Program-made: the position numbers and the translations under genes
Assembly: GCF_043789415.1 (NCBI RefSeq)
Contig: NZ_JBDLLW010000002.1
Span: forward strand, 62,001 to 126,000
DNA from: Renibacterium sp043789415
GTDB lineage: Bacteria > Actinomycetota > Actinomycetes > Actinomycetales > Micrococcaceae
Length of the DNA stretch: 64,000 nt
Reading direction: 5' to 3'
Shown: piece after piece, positions 42,309-51,333 of the stretch
How the letters are laid out: the number at the start of each line of letters is the position of its first letter
Numbering within the stretch: the stretch's first letter is position 1
Notes under the pieces: model-generated
What the model saw: the letters and a program-made list of their open reading frames with translations, nothing else
The model's database searches: none
Told to the model about the DNA's origin: nothing

Positions 42309-42986
42309 ACTGCAGCCTCACGGATAGCAAAATTTCAACCGATTCACGACGTCGTGCCCGCCGAGGAGCGCGGCGTCGTCTTCGTCTGGGCCCCGGTGAT
42401 CTCCTCCACGTGATGTTGCCGAGGGCTGAAGTGGCACAGACGAGGTGGCACTGGCTAGGTCGGGGCAAAGCGGGAGTGGTGCGGACTGGGGGCAGCGCTG
42501 AAGTGAGCGAAGCACCTCTTAAACGTCAGCGCAGGACTACCCTCCGGCTATGCACCAGAGATGGTGTCCTTACCTCGCATATTTTCCTTGGAATAAACGG
42601 AATTAATACTTGAATATTTAAGTTTCGAGGCGATAATTGGGTATTAAATAACTACATAAATATGCAAATTTACATACTTCTCGAACGAACTCACTGAGTT
42701 ATTCAATAAATGCACCCGTAAAAACCTAGATTTCAACCAGGGGCCTGAACTTAAGATTCCGCATGATCGCCTTCGACCGATACGACGAGAGGCAGAGCCA
42801 GGGGCTTCACCGACCACCCAGGCCCGTCAAACCAAGCATCAAAGGCCGGGCATGAGTGACGCCAGCAGTGCAGTGGCCACATCACCATCCGGTTCAGATT
42901 GTGTTCGCGTATTCCCTTCTCTTAAATCCCTGATAACCAGCGGATTTTCCAACTTCGAAACTACTGTAGCTCCGCTAATACTTTCT

Positions 42987-43004
42987 GCGCAAGCGCTTTC
43001 GCAA
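42987..43004. promoter_or_regulatory. LacI-type operator candidate
   Basis: TGCGCAAGCGCTTTCGCA is an 18-bp near-palindrome centred on AAGCGCTT with one mismatched pair, matching the general form of LacI-family sugar repressor operators. It lies about 200 bp upstream of the glucanase start. Confidence 0.5.
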
Positions 43005-43077
43005 AATATTAATTAAACTTTTTAAATCCATTGCGCGGCCACAATCTGAGAGATAGCATCAGTGCCGTAAGTCTCCC

Positions 43078-43106
43078 TTCATAAAGTGCACTCCAGCCTT
43101 TATGAA
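43078..43106. promoter_or_regulatory. Inverted repeat TTCATAAAG-N11-CTTTATGAA
   Basis: Perfect 9-bp arms (43078-43086, 43098-43106) lie about 95 bp before the glucanase start. It could be an operator or an mRNA hairpin. Confidence 0.4.
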
Positions 43107-43200
43107 ACGCTGTATTCCTCTTCACGTCCCCTGAAAAGCTCTGCGCCGTCATCGTTGATGGTGTGGCGCCTCGTCGACGATGACGCATCGAAAGGACACC

Positions 43201-46095
43201 ATGAAAAACCCACCTCCCCTGCGCCGCGCACTGGCAAGAGCAGCCGCGGTCGCTTTAGCAGCCGGACTGATTCCACTGCTCTCAGTGCCAGCAGCCCACG
43301 CCGATACCAGCATCCTCTCCACCGGAAAGTCCACCTCGGAGAGCAGCCAGAACGACGTCTACGGCTCGGCGAACGTCACCGATGGAAATCAGAGCAGCTA
43401 TTGGGAATCAGCCAATAATGCCTTTCCGCAGTGGGTCCAAGTCGACCTCGGTGAGAACTCCACGGTGGAATCTCTCCAACTCAAACTGCCCGACGCGGCA
43501 GCCTGGGCCACCCGCAGCCAGACCATTGCGGTGCTGAGCAGCACCGACGGTTCGAGCTTCCAGACGATTCAATCCGCCAGCTCTTACACCTTCGATCCGG
43601 CCCAGCACAACACCGTGAGCGTCGATGTCCCCGACACCTCGGCGCGCTATGTCCGGCTCCAATTCAGCGCCAATACTGGCTGGCCAGCCGCCCAGCTCTC
43701 AGAATTCGAGGTCTGGGGCATCCCCTCACCCAAACCAGATCTCACGGTCAGCTCGATTTCCTCCTCCCCCGCTGCTCCGGACGAAACCAGCGCATTGACG
43801 CTCAACGCGGCGGTCAAGAACACCGGAACGGCGAACGCTCCGGCCAGCTCCGTGGACTTCTTCCTGGCCGGGAAGAAAGTGGGCAGCGCAGCAGTTCCTG
43901 CCCTCGCCATCGGCGCTAGCACAACGGTGAGTCTCTCGGTCGCGGCCCAGCCCGCCGGTAGCTATGAACTCAAAGCCACCGTGGATCCGGCGAATACCAT
44001 CGCCGAGTTGAACGAGAACAACACCCTGATCGCTGCCAGCCCGCTCCTTGTCTCGGCACTGCCTTCCGCTGATCTGGTGGTTGTTTCCGCCTCGCCGAAT
44101 CCGACATCCCCCAATGCGGGTGATCAGGTCTCTTTCGCTGTCACCGTCAAGAACCAGGGCAATCAGCCATCTTCTGCGACAGCACACGCCGTGACCCTCA
44201 AAGTACTCGACAGCAACGGCACCGCGGTCAAGAGCTTCACTGGAAGCGTCACGGGCACGATCGCGGCCGGAGCAACCGCGAGCCCGGTGAATCTGGGTAG
44301 CTGGCTGGCCGCGAACGGCTCCTATACGGTGCAGACCACGATCGCCCCGGACTCCGCCGAGAACGCGGCGAAGCAGGGCAATAACACCTCCTCCTCGAAC
44401 CTGTTCGTCGGGCGCGGCGCCAATATGCCGTACCGCACGTTGGAAGCGGAGGACGGTTCGCTGGGAGGCTCGGCCGCTGTCTTGGGGCCCAACCGCACAG
44501 TAGGAGATCTCGCGGGTGAAGCCTCGGGACGCAAGGCCGTGAAGCTCTCAGCCACCGGCGACTATGTGCAGTGGGCTCTGCCACAGGCCACCAATACCCT
44601 GGTCACCCGCTTTGCGATCCCCGATTCCGCGGATGGCAAGGGGGCCAATGCCACCATCAGCGTGTACGTCAACGGCAATTTCTTCAAGACCCTCGACCTG
44701 ACCAGCCGTTACTCCTGGCTCTACGGAAACGAGACCAATCCCGACAACACCCCGAGCGCGGGCAGCCCGCGGCATATCTACGACGAAGCCAACATTCTCT
44801 TCGATTCGACGGTGCCGGCTAACTCCACTATCCGCTTGCAGAAGGATAGCGGGAACACCGCCTCCTACTACTCCATCGACTTCGTCGACATCGAGCAAGT
44901 CAGCGTGCAGCCGAATCCGGATCCCACGAAATACCTGGTGCCAGCGGGTTTCAGCCACCAGAATGTGCAGGACGCGCTGGATGCCTTCCGGCAGGACACC
45001 ACGGGCAAATTGCTCGGCGTCTATCTGCCAGCCGGTGACTACTCGACCTCGAGTAAATTCCAAGTCTATGGAAAAGCCGTTCAGGTGATTGGAGCCGGAC
45101 CCTGGTACACCAGGTTCCATGCCCCCGCCGATCAGGACAACACCGATATCGGCTGGCGGGCGGAGAACACCGCCAATGGTTCGAGCTTCACCGGTTTCGC
45201 CTACTTCGGAAACTATGTCAAGCGCATCGACGGCCCAGGAAAGGTCTTCGACTTCAGCAATGTCTCCTCGATGACCATCGACAACGTCTGGGTGGAGCAC
45301 ATGATCTGCATGTTCTGGGCTTCCAATATGGACAACTCGACGGTCAAGAATTCACGGATCCGAGATACCTTTGCCGACGGCATCAATATGACCAATGGCA
45401 GCGCAAATAACCGGGTGAGCAATGTGGATGCCAGGAGCACCGGCGACGATTCCTTCGCACTCTTCGCCGCCACCGATAACGGCGGCAGCGGGCAGTCGGG
45501 GAATGTCTTCGAGAACTTGACCAGCCGCTTGACCTGGCGGGCTGCCGGTTTGGCCGTCTACGGCGGTCAAGATAACACCTTCCGGAACATCCTGATCGCG
45601 GACACTCTGGTCTACTCGGGTGTGACGGTGTCCTCCTTGGACTTCGGCTACCCGATGGAAGGTTTCGGGCCCAAGGACACCGTGTTCGATGGCATCACGC
45701 TCTTGCGGGACGGCGGGCACTTCTGGGGCTCCCAGACCTTCGGAGCGATCTGGATGTTCTCAGCCTCGAAGACCTTCAGCAATATCGTGATGCGAAATAT
45801 CGATATCGTCGACCCCACCTATTCGGGCATAATGTTCCAGACCAATTACTCGGGCTCGACGCCGCAGAACAGTTTCCAGAACGTCTCTTTCAGCAATGTC
45901 TCAATCTCAGGCGCCCAGAAGTCAGGGGACCAGTTCGATGCCAAGAGCGGATTCGGGATCTGGGCCAATGAGATGCCCGAGCCGGGTCAAGGCCCAGCTG
46001 TCGGCTCTGCGACCTTCAGCAATCTGAAGTTCTCCAACAACGCGCAGGACGTGAAGAACACCACGAGTACCTTCACCCTCAATATTCTGCCCTGA
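43201..46095 (+). CDS. Secreted multidomain alpha-1,3-glucanase/mycodextranase-like protein (GH87-type)
   Basis: The ATG at 43201, with GAAAGGA just upstream, gives 964 residues; an ATG at 43180 is less likely. Residues 1-30 form a Sec signal peptide (basic start, long Ala/Leu core, cleavage near AHA-DT). Domains in order: a discoidin/F5-8C carbohydrate-binding domain (about 35-170), two CARDB-type beta domains (about 180-285 and 290-405), a CBM6/35-like domain (about 415-565), and a right-handed beta-helix catalytic region from about 580. The latter has DTFADGINM and STGDDSFAL acidic motifs like GH87 enzymes, which cleave fungal or bacterial alpha-1,3-glucans. No sugar transporter adjoins. 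Confidence 0.82.
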   Translation: MKNPPPLRRALARAAAVALAAGLIPLLSVPAAHADTSILSTGKSTSESSQNDVYGSANVTDGNQSSYWESANNAFPQWVQVDLGENSTVESLQLKLPDAAAWATRSQTIAVLSSTDGSSFQTIQSASSYTFDPAQHNTVSVDVPDTSARYVRLQFSANTGWPAAQLSEFEVWGIPSPKPDLTVSSISSSPAAPDETSALTLNAAVKNTGTANAPASSVDFFLAGKKVGSAAVPALAIGASTTVSLSVAAQPAGSYELKATVDPANTIAELNENNTLIAASPLLVSALPSADLVVVSASPNPTSPNAGDQVSFAVTVKNQGNQPSSATAHAVTLKVLDSNGTAVKSFTGSVTGTIAAGATASPVNLGSWLAANGSYTVQTTIAPDSAENAAKQGNNTSSSNLFVGRGANMPYRTLEAEDGSLGGSAAVLGPNRTVGDLAGEASGRKAVKLSATGDYVQWALPQATNTLVTRFAIPDSADGKGANATISVYVNGNFFKTLDLTSRYSWLYGNETNPDNTPSAGSPRHIYDEANILFDSTVPANSTIRLQKDSGNTASYYSIDFVDIEQVSVQPNPDPTKYLVPAGFSHQNVQDALDAFRQDTTGKLLGVYLPAGDYSTSSKFQVYGKAVQVIGAGPWYTRFHAPADQDNTDIGWRAENTANGSSFTGFAYFGNYVKRIDGPGKVFDFSNVSSMTIDNVWVEHMICMFWASNMDNSTVKNSRIRDTFADGINMTNGSANNRVSNVDARSTGDDSFALFAATDNGGSGQSGNVFENLTSRLTWRAAGLAVYGGQDNTFRNILIADTLVYSGVTVSSLDFGYPMEGFGPKDTVFDGITLLRDGGHFWGSQTFGAIWMFSASKTFSNIVMRNIDIVDPTYSGIMFQTNYSGSTPQNSFQNVSFSNVSISGAQKSGDQFDAKSGFGIWANEMPEPGQGPAVGSATFSNLKFSNNAQDVKNTTSTFTLNILP

Positions 46096-46113
46096 TCGCG
46101 GAATAGCGCTCCA

Positions 46114-46150
46114 GGAGGGCGGGTTTCGAGCACTGCGAAACCCGCCCTCC
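46114..46150 (+). terminator. Intrinsic terminator of the glucanase gene
   Basis: GGAGGGCGGGTTTCG (46114-46128) and CGAAACCCGCCCTCC (46136-46150) form a perfect 15-bp stem followed by TTTTGC, 18 nt after the stop. It also insulates convergent polA. Confidence 0.92.
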
Positions 46151-46202
46151 TTTTGCTCTGATCATGAGTTTCAGCCGAGCACTGGGCCCGGTAGCAGCAG
46201 GG

Positions 46203-48977
46203 CTAGTGCCCGGCGTCGAACCAGCTCTTACCGGTGCCGATCTGCACGTCGAGCGGCACCGAGAGGTCGGCAGCCGAGGCCATCTGCTCTGAGACCAGCG
46301 CGGTGAGCTGCTTGAGTTCCCCCGGTGCCACCTCGAAGACCAATTCATCGTGAACCTGAAGCAGCATTCTGGACTCCAGCCCGGCCTTGCTGATCTCTGC
46401 ATCCACACCCAGCATGGCTCGCTTGATGATATCGGCGGCGGAACCCTGGATCGGCGCATTGAGCGCCGCCCGCTCGGCCATCTCACGCAAGTGCCGATTG
46501 TCGCTAGTCAGCTCGGGAAGGTAACGACGGCGACCCTCGATGGTTTCGGTGTAGCCATCCAGCCTGGCCTGCTCCACCACCCCGCGCAGGTAATCGCGCA
46601 CCGCGCCGAACCGGTCGAAGTAATCCTTCATTAAGGTGCGTGCCTCATCGACGCTGATATTCAGCTGCTTGGAGAGGCCAAAGGAACTCAAGCCGTAGAC
46701 CAGACCGTAGGACATTGCCTTGACCTTGGACCGCATGGCAGAGGTGACATCCTGCGGTTCCACATTGAAGATATGCGAGCCGACGAAACGGTGCAGGTCC
46801 TCGCCGTCCTTGAAAGCCTGGATCAAGGCCTGATCACCGGAGAGGTGAGCCATAATCCGCATTTCGATCTGGGAGTAGTCGGCGGTCAGCAGGGTCTCGT
46901 ACTGAATCGCTGTTTTTGTTTTGCCACCCTGTTGAGCCTTCTGTGGCACGCCTCGACCAACCACGAAAGCACCGCGGATGCGACGTCCTTCCTCACTGCG
47001 GATCGGGATGTTCTGCAAGTTCGGGTTGTTGGAGGAGAGCCGTCCGGTGGCCGCGATGTTCTGCGCGTAGCTGGTGTGCACCCGCTCGTCGGGGCCGATC
47101 GACTTGAGCAGGCCTTCCACGGTCTGGCGTAGCTTGGTGGCGTCCCGGTAGGTCTGCAATTGCAGCAGGAAGGGGTGCGGGTGCTTCTCGGTCAGGTCGG
47201 CCAGCGCCTCGGCATCGGTGGAGAAGCCGGTTTTGATCTTCTTGGTCTTGGGCATTCCCAGTTCATCGAAGAGCACTGTTTGCAGCTGCTTGGGCGAGCC
47301 GAGATTCACCTCGTGGCCGATGATCGTATAGGCCTCGCTCTGCGCGGCTTCGATGGTCTCGGTGAAGTCGGACATCAGCAAATCCAGGGTCTCCTTGGAG
47401 ACCGAGATTCCGGAGAGCTCCATTTCGGCGAGCACCTTGGCGAGCGGTAGCTCCATTCCGCTGAGCAGCTTCTGTGCTCCGCGTTCCTCCAGCATCGGGG
47501 CAAAGTGATCGCTCAGCCGCTCGGTGACAAAGGCCCGTACCACTGCGTCGGCGGCTCCGTCGTCGCCGTCCAGACCGAGGTCGAGTTGCCCGGCGTCCTT
47601 GACGGCGCTCACACTGAGCGCCGTCTTGAGGTGGTACTGGCTCAGATCAGCGAGTTCGTAATTCCTCCGCTCGGGCTGAATCAGATAGCCGGAGATCGAG
47701 GTGTCATCCACCACTCCGCCGAGCCGCAGCCCCCGGCCGGAGAGCGCCTTATAGGCGGCCTTGACGTCGTGAACCACCTTAGGAGCGTCGCCCGCAAGCC
47801 AGTCGGCCAGCACTTTTTCCGCCGCGGCGTCGAGATCTCCCAGCGGTAGGTAAGCGGCCGAGGACTGGGTGCTCAAGGCGATGCCGTGCACGTCCAAGCC
47901 AATCGGGTCCGCGAGAGGCAGACTGTCACCAGCCAGTGCCAGCCCCACCCTGCTCGAGCCAAGGCTCTCGAACCAGCTAGTGACGGCGGAAGCCTCGGTG
48001 AGCAGCTGATGCGCCGGAACTTGATGCTCGGCGTCGGGGGCGTCGTCTTCATCGCTTCCGAAGAGGTCGAAGAGCCGTTTGCGCAGCGTCTTGAACTGCA
48101 GGGCATCGAAGAGCTCCTCGACTTTCTCCCGGTCCGGGTGCCTGAGTTCCATGGCTTCCAGAGGAACCGGCAAGTCGAGGTCGCGCAGCAGGTGATTGAG
48201 CCTGCGGTTCCGTTTCACGCTGTCGATGTGCTCACGCAGTGCGTCGCCCACCTTGCCGCCGATCGAGTCGAGGTTCTCCAGGATGCCTTCCAGGCCGCCG
48301 TACTGGTTGATCCATTTGGCGGCTGTTTTGGGCCCGACGCCGGGCACTCCCGGCAGGTTGTCGGCGGTCTCCCCCACCAGGGCCGCCAGATCGGAGTACT
48401 GCGCGGGTGAGACGAAGTACTTCTCCTGGACCGCGGTGGCGTCCATCGGCGGAATGTCCGAGATCCCCTTCTTGGGGTAGAGCACCAAGGTCTTCTCGGT
48501 GATCAGTTGGAAAGCGTCACGGTCGCCGGAGACCACCAGGGTGTCCCAACCGGCGTTTTCGGCCTGGGTGGCCAGGGTGGCGATGATGTCGTCCGCTTCG
48601 TAGCCGTCGAGGCTGATGGTAGGCACGTTCATCGCGTCCATCACCTTGATGATCAAATCGACCTGGCCACCGAACTCCTCGGGGGTCTTATTCCGCCCGG
48701 CCTTGTACTCGGTGTACTCCTCAGAGCGGAAAGTCGGAGTGTCCAGGTCGAAGGCCACCACGACATGGCTGGGTTTCTGCTGCCGGATCATGGTGAGCAA
48801 CATCGAGGTGAAGCCGTGCACCGCATTGGTGTGCTGCCCGGTATCGGTGACAAAAGTCTCCGGAGGCAGGGCATAGAAAGCTCGGAAGGCCATCGAGTGA
48901 CCGTCCAGCACCAGCAGCTTCGGGGTCTGGGCACTCTGCGCAGCAGGGCCAAGGGCAACAGCAGTCGTTTCACTCAC
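46203..48977 (-). CDS. polA: DNA polymerase I
   Basis: The GTG at 48977 (VSETTAVALG) fits the family; the frame extends upstream to 49238 only through repeat DNA. The 924-residue protein has the 5'-3' exonuclease domain (LLVLDGHSMAFRAFYALP, DDIIATLA, VSGDRDAFQL, GVGPKTAAKW), a degenerate 3'-5' exonuclease domain, and the polymerase domain with motif A TADYSQIEMRIMAHLSGD, motif B AMSYGLVYGLSSFGLSKQL and motif C LLQVHDELVFEV. It fills gaps in excision repair and removes Okazaki primers, acting with uvrABC. It is monocistronic. Confidence 0.97.
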   Translation of the reverse strand: MSETTAVALGPAAQSAQTPKLLVLDGHSMAFRAFYALPPETFVTDTGQHTNAVHGFTSMLLTMIRQQKPSHVVVAFDLDTPTFRSEEYTEYKAGRNKTPEEFGGQVDLIIKVMDAMNVPTISLDGYEADDIIATLATQAENAGWDTLVVSGDRDAFQLITEKTLVLYPKKGISDIPPMDATAVQEKYFVSPAQYSDLAALVGETADNLPGVPGVGPKTAAKWINQYGGLEGILENLDSIGGKVGDALREHIDSVKRNRRLNHLLRDLDLPVPLEAMELRHPDREKVEELFDALQFKTLRKRLFDLFGSDEDDAPDAEHQVPAHQLLTEASAVTSWFESLGSSRVGLALAGDSLPLADPIGLDVHGIALSTQSSAAYLPLGDLDAAAEKVLADWLAGDAPKVVHDVKAAYKALSGRGLRLGGVVDDTSISGYLIQPERRNYELADLSQYHLKTALSVSAVKDAGQLDLGLDGDDGAADAVVRAFVTERLSDHFAPMLEERGAQKLLSGMELPLAKVLAEMELSGISVSKETLDLLMSDFTETIEAAQSEAYTIIGHEVNLGSPKQLQTVLFDELGMPKTKKIKTGFSTDAEALADLTEKHPHPFLLQLQTYRDATKLRQTVEGLLKSIGPDERVHTSYAQNIAATGRLSSNNPNLQNIPIRSEEGRRIRGAFVVGRGVPQKAQQGGKTKTAIQYETLLTADYSQIEMRIMAHLSGDQALIQAFKDGEDLHRFVGSHIFNVEPQDVTSAMRSKVKAMSYGLVYGLSSFGLSKQLNISVDEARTLMKDYFDRFGAVRDYLRGVVEQARLDGYTETIEGRRRYLPELTSDNRHLREMAERAALNAPIQGSAADIIKRAMLGVDAEISKAGLESRMLLQVHDELVFEVAPGELKQLTALVSEQMASAADLSVPLDVQIGTGKSWFDAGH

Positions 48978-49277
48978 AGAGCTAAGCCTATCCCCATGCC
49001 TTCCCAAAGCTCGTTCCTCGCTTCGGGGCCCTCGGCACGTGGGCCCAGTCCAGGGGTCCCCACGCAGAGCCCGCGAGTATTCGTTGCTTCCCGCTGGCAA
49101 AAAGCCGCCAACGGGCCCCTCACAACTCACTGAGGGCAGAACGATAGGCGCTATCCCCTCCAACCAGCCTTCCCATTGAGTGTTAGTGCTGTTACTCATG
49201 AGACAGAAATAACTGCACTCCTGCACCGCCAGTAACACTCACTGGGACAAACGGAAGAGAACGAGTGAGGGTGAGGC
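48978..49277. other. Intergenic region upstream of polA
   Basis: Three hundred bases without a convincing gene. It holds a GATAG-GCG-CTATC mini-palindrome near 49143-49155 and the 77-bp palindromic element at 49171-49247. No promoter for polA was identified with confidence. Confidence 0.7.
49171..49247. repeat. Palindromic intergenic element, copy 2
   Basis: TCCCATTGAGTGTTAGT at 49171 and AGTAACACTCACTGGGA ending at 49247 are terminal inverted repeats matching at 15 of 17 positions. An inner GTGC-GTTA / TAAC-GCAC stem allows an extended hairpin. It is related to the element at 36644-36722. Confidence 0.65.
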
Positions 49278-49508
49278 CTATTTGCCGTGGAAGAACGGCA
49301 CGATGAGATACACGCCGTAGAGCACCGCAGCCGCGCAGAGCAGGTAACAGATAAAACCGGCAATCCGGATTCGAACCCGGGCAGCCCCGGTCCTGTCCAT
49401 GCTCTCAGCATGTAGTCTGACCGCGAAGGAGAACAGAGTGACCACGGCTAAGGCCGCAACCAAGGTGGCCATCGCCACTACGGCGAAAGCCGCCCAATTG
49501 ATACTCAT
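49278..49508 (-). CDS. Small membrane protein after the phosphate transporter
   Basis: The 76-residue protein has two hydrophobic segments (residues about 6-30 and 50-71) around a basic loop, RLHAESMDRTGAARVRIRIA. Its ATG overlaps the stop of the phosphate transporter gene by 4 bp (ATGA), so it is translationally coupled and may be an accessory subunit. No known family was recognised. Similar small two-helix ORFs after PiT genes are plausible in this lineage but I cannot verify conservation. Confidence 0.75.
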   Translation of the reverse strand: MSINWAAFAVVAMATLVAALAVVTLFSFAVRLHAESMDRTGAARVRIRIAGFICYLLCAAAVLYGVYLIVPFFHGK

Positions 49509-50695
49509 TTCTTCCCCGCCAATCCACGAATTCGCCGTTTAGGTCTTTCAATGATCTCCGCAGCCGCCTCGACTTCGGCGACCCCGGCAATATCCCGTTC
49601 ATCGCCGCGCCGCGAAACGATGAAAATCGCCAGCACGCCGCCCAGGCCGAGCACGGCGTCGAGAACCAGTCCGAATACTCCCAGTTGCGCGATCAGGGCA
49701 GCGATCGCGCCCACCACTGCCGCAGCCGGCAGGGTGAAGAGCCAACCCACCGCCATCTTTCCCGCCAGTCTCCAGCGAACCACCGCGCCGGGGCGACCCA
49801 GACCGGAGCCGATCACCGAACCGGAAGCAACCTGAGTGGTGGAGAGCGCAAACCCCAGGTGCGAGGAGGCCAGAATCGCGGCAGCCGTCGAGGTCTCAGA
49901 GGCGAAGCCCTGCGCGGGCTTGACCTCGGTCAACCCGCTGCCCAGGGTCTTGATGATCCGCCAGCCACCCGAATAAGTGCCAAGCGCAATAGCCAACGCA
50001 CAAGACGCGATCACCCAGAGCTGAGGATTGGTCCCCGCCGCCTGATAGCCGCCCGCGATCAGCACCAGGGTGATGACGCCCATGGTCTTCTGCGCATCGT
50101 TGGTGCCGTGCGCCAGCGCGACCAGCGAAGAAGAGAAGATCTGGGCATAACGAAATCCGGCACGCCGATTAGGCAGATGAGCGCCATCGTCGGAAACCCG
50201 TCGAGTGATGGCATAGGCGACCAGAGTACAGACGAAGGCTACGAAGCCTGCCACCAGGGGCGCCAAGAGCGCCGGGATGATGACATTGCTGAGCAATACG
50301 CCGTAGTTGATCACTCCGAAGCCCGCACCAATGATGGCGGCGCCGATCAGGCCGCCGAACAGGGCGTGAGAGGAACTGGACGGCAGACCGAGCAACCAGG
50401 TGAGCATATTCCAGAGCACAGCACCGAGCAGCCCGGCGAAAATAATGGTGGGGGTGATATTGATGCCGCTGGGGCCTTCATTGATCAGGTTCCCGGAGAT
50501 CGTTTTGGCTACTTCCGTAGAGAGGAAGGCACCCACCAGGTTAAGCAAGGCCGCCAGTCCGACGGCGACCTTGGGCTTGATCGCCCCGGTCGCGATGGGC
50601 GTAGCCATGGCATTCGCGGTGTCATGAAATCCATTGGTGAAGTCGAAGAAAAGCGCCACCACAATGACTAAAACAACAATGACCAACAGGTCCAC
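49505..50695 (-). CDS. Inorganic phosphate transporter, PiT family
   Basis: The 396-residue membrane protein has the duplicated PiT signature: GFHDTANAMATPIATGAI near residue 22 and VALAHGTNDAQKTMGVITL near 193, with SSSHALFGGLIGAAI as the conserved Ser/His segment. It has about ten helices. PiT carriers import metal-phosphate with protons. No phoU-like gene lies upstream, unlike many PiT operons; instead a small membrane protein gene is coupled downstream. Confidence 0.95.
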   Translation of the reverse strand: MDLLVIVVLVIVVALFFDFTNGFHDTANAMATPIATGAIKPKVAVGLAALLNLVGAFLSTEVAKTISGNLINEGPSGINITPTIIFAGLLGAVLWNMLTWLLGLPSSSSHALFGGLIGAAIIGAGFGVINYGVLLSNVIIPALLAPLVAGFVAFVCTLVAYAITRRVSDDGAHLPNRRAGFRYAQIFSSSLVALAHGTNDAQKTMGVITLVLIAGGYQAAGTNPQLWVIASCALAIALGTYSGGWRIIKTLGSGLTEVKPAQGFASETSTAAAILASSHLGFALSTTQVASGSVIGSGLGRPGAVVRWRLAGKMAVGWLFTLPAAAVVGAIAALIAQLGVFGLVLDAVLGLGGVLAIFIVSRRGDERDIAGVAEVEAAAEIIERPKRRIRGLAGKK

Positions 50696-50880
50696 AAGAG
50701 TCCTTATCTATAAGTTCTATCCGCTGTTCACTGCTCACCGTGACCCGCACGGCCAAACCCGTCGAGAGAAAATCAAACCGGATCTCCGGCTACTCTAAAT
50801 CGTGAATCTGACCTCGTCGATAGCCCGCCCTGAGATTGGATCCTTTTGTATCTTAGGGCAAGCCGTGCCAGCCTAGGTTC

Positions 50881-51333
50881 ATGACCGATTACACACAGGA
50901 ACTTATCGATGCCGGGATCCCTCCGGCGCTGCAGCAAATGCTCAATCGGCACGGAGTCGGCCGTCTGACGGTGAAGCTGGGAATCAGGTTTTTAGAGCTC
51001 AGCGCGGAGCGAATGGTCGGCACCATGCCGGTGGAAGGCAACACCCAGGTGGCGGGGATTCTGCACGGCGGCGCGCATCTGGTGCTGGCTGAGACCCTGG
51101 GTTCTTTCGCCGCCGGAATTCATGCAGGCAGAGACGGACAGGCTCTCGGCATTGAGATCAGTGCCACCCATCACCGTTCGGTATCCTCGGGTCTGGTTAC
51201 CGGCACTTGCACGGCCATTCATCTGGGCCGCACGCTGACCACTCATGAAGTGGTGATGACCGATGAAGAAGGACGGCGGCTCTCCACCGCTCGGATCACG
51301 AATCTGATTCGCCGTCGAGACACAACGGAATGA
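50881..51333 (+). CDS. Hotdog-fold thioesterase (PaaI/4-HBT-like)
   Basis: The 150-residue protein has the single hotdog domain with GILHGGAHLVLAETLGSFAA (residues about 59-78), which carries the conserved HGG and catalytic acidic residue of the PaaI/MenI group, and GLVTGTCTAIHLGRTLTTHEV. Such enzymes hydrolyse aryl- or acyl-CoA thioesters; 1,4-dihydroxy-2-naphthoyl-CoA hydrolysis for menaquinone is one possibility. Its end overlaps the start of the next gene by 4 bp. Confidence 0.88.
   Translation: MTDYTQELIDAGIPPALQQMLNRHGVGRLTVKLGIRFLELSAERMVGTMPVEGNTQVAGILHGGAHLVLAETLGSFAAGIHAGRDGQALGIEISATHHRSVSSGLVTGTCTAIHLGRTLTTHEVVMTDEEGRRLSTARITNLIRRRDTTE

Larger units (their letters stand above)
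42309..43200. other. Long, partly low-GC intergenic region before the glucanase gene
   Basis: About 890 bp without a convincing gene. The first 100 bp read as a coding-like remnant in frame with the SDR gene. From about 42580 to 42770 and 42900 to 43040 the DNA is markedly AT-rich compared with the rest of the window. It holds an AACTCA-C-TGAGTT palindrome (42688-42700), operator-like palindromes at 42987-43004 and 43078-43106, and a 9-bp inverted repeat CGTCATCGT / ACGATGACG (43147-43155, 43177-43185) just before the ribosome binding site. A 53-codon ORF at 42852-43013 has only weak support. Confidence 0.7.

Noticed and set aside
42413..42613. A 66-codon plus-strand ORF starting at the TGATG after the SDR remnant
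   Set aside because: Composition is not protein-like, a competing minus-strand frame exists, and it runs into AT-rich DNA.
42852..43013. A 53-codon plus-strand ORF in the AT-rich region before the glucanase gene
   Set aside because: A weak AAAGG lies upstream, but codon use is unlike the rest of the window and a palindromic operator candidate overlaps its end.
48978..49238. An 87-residue N-terminal extension of DNA polymerase I
   Set aside because: It runs through the palindromic element, and polA homologues begin close to the LLVLDGHSMAFRAF segment.
49360..49395. A tRNA T-loop-like sequence (GGTTCGAATCC on the minus strand)
   Set aside because: The flanking bases do not form a T-stem or acceptor stem, and the stretch is explained as codons for RVRIRIAG in the small membrane protein.
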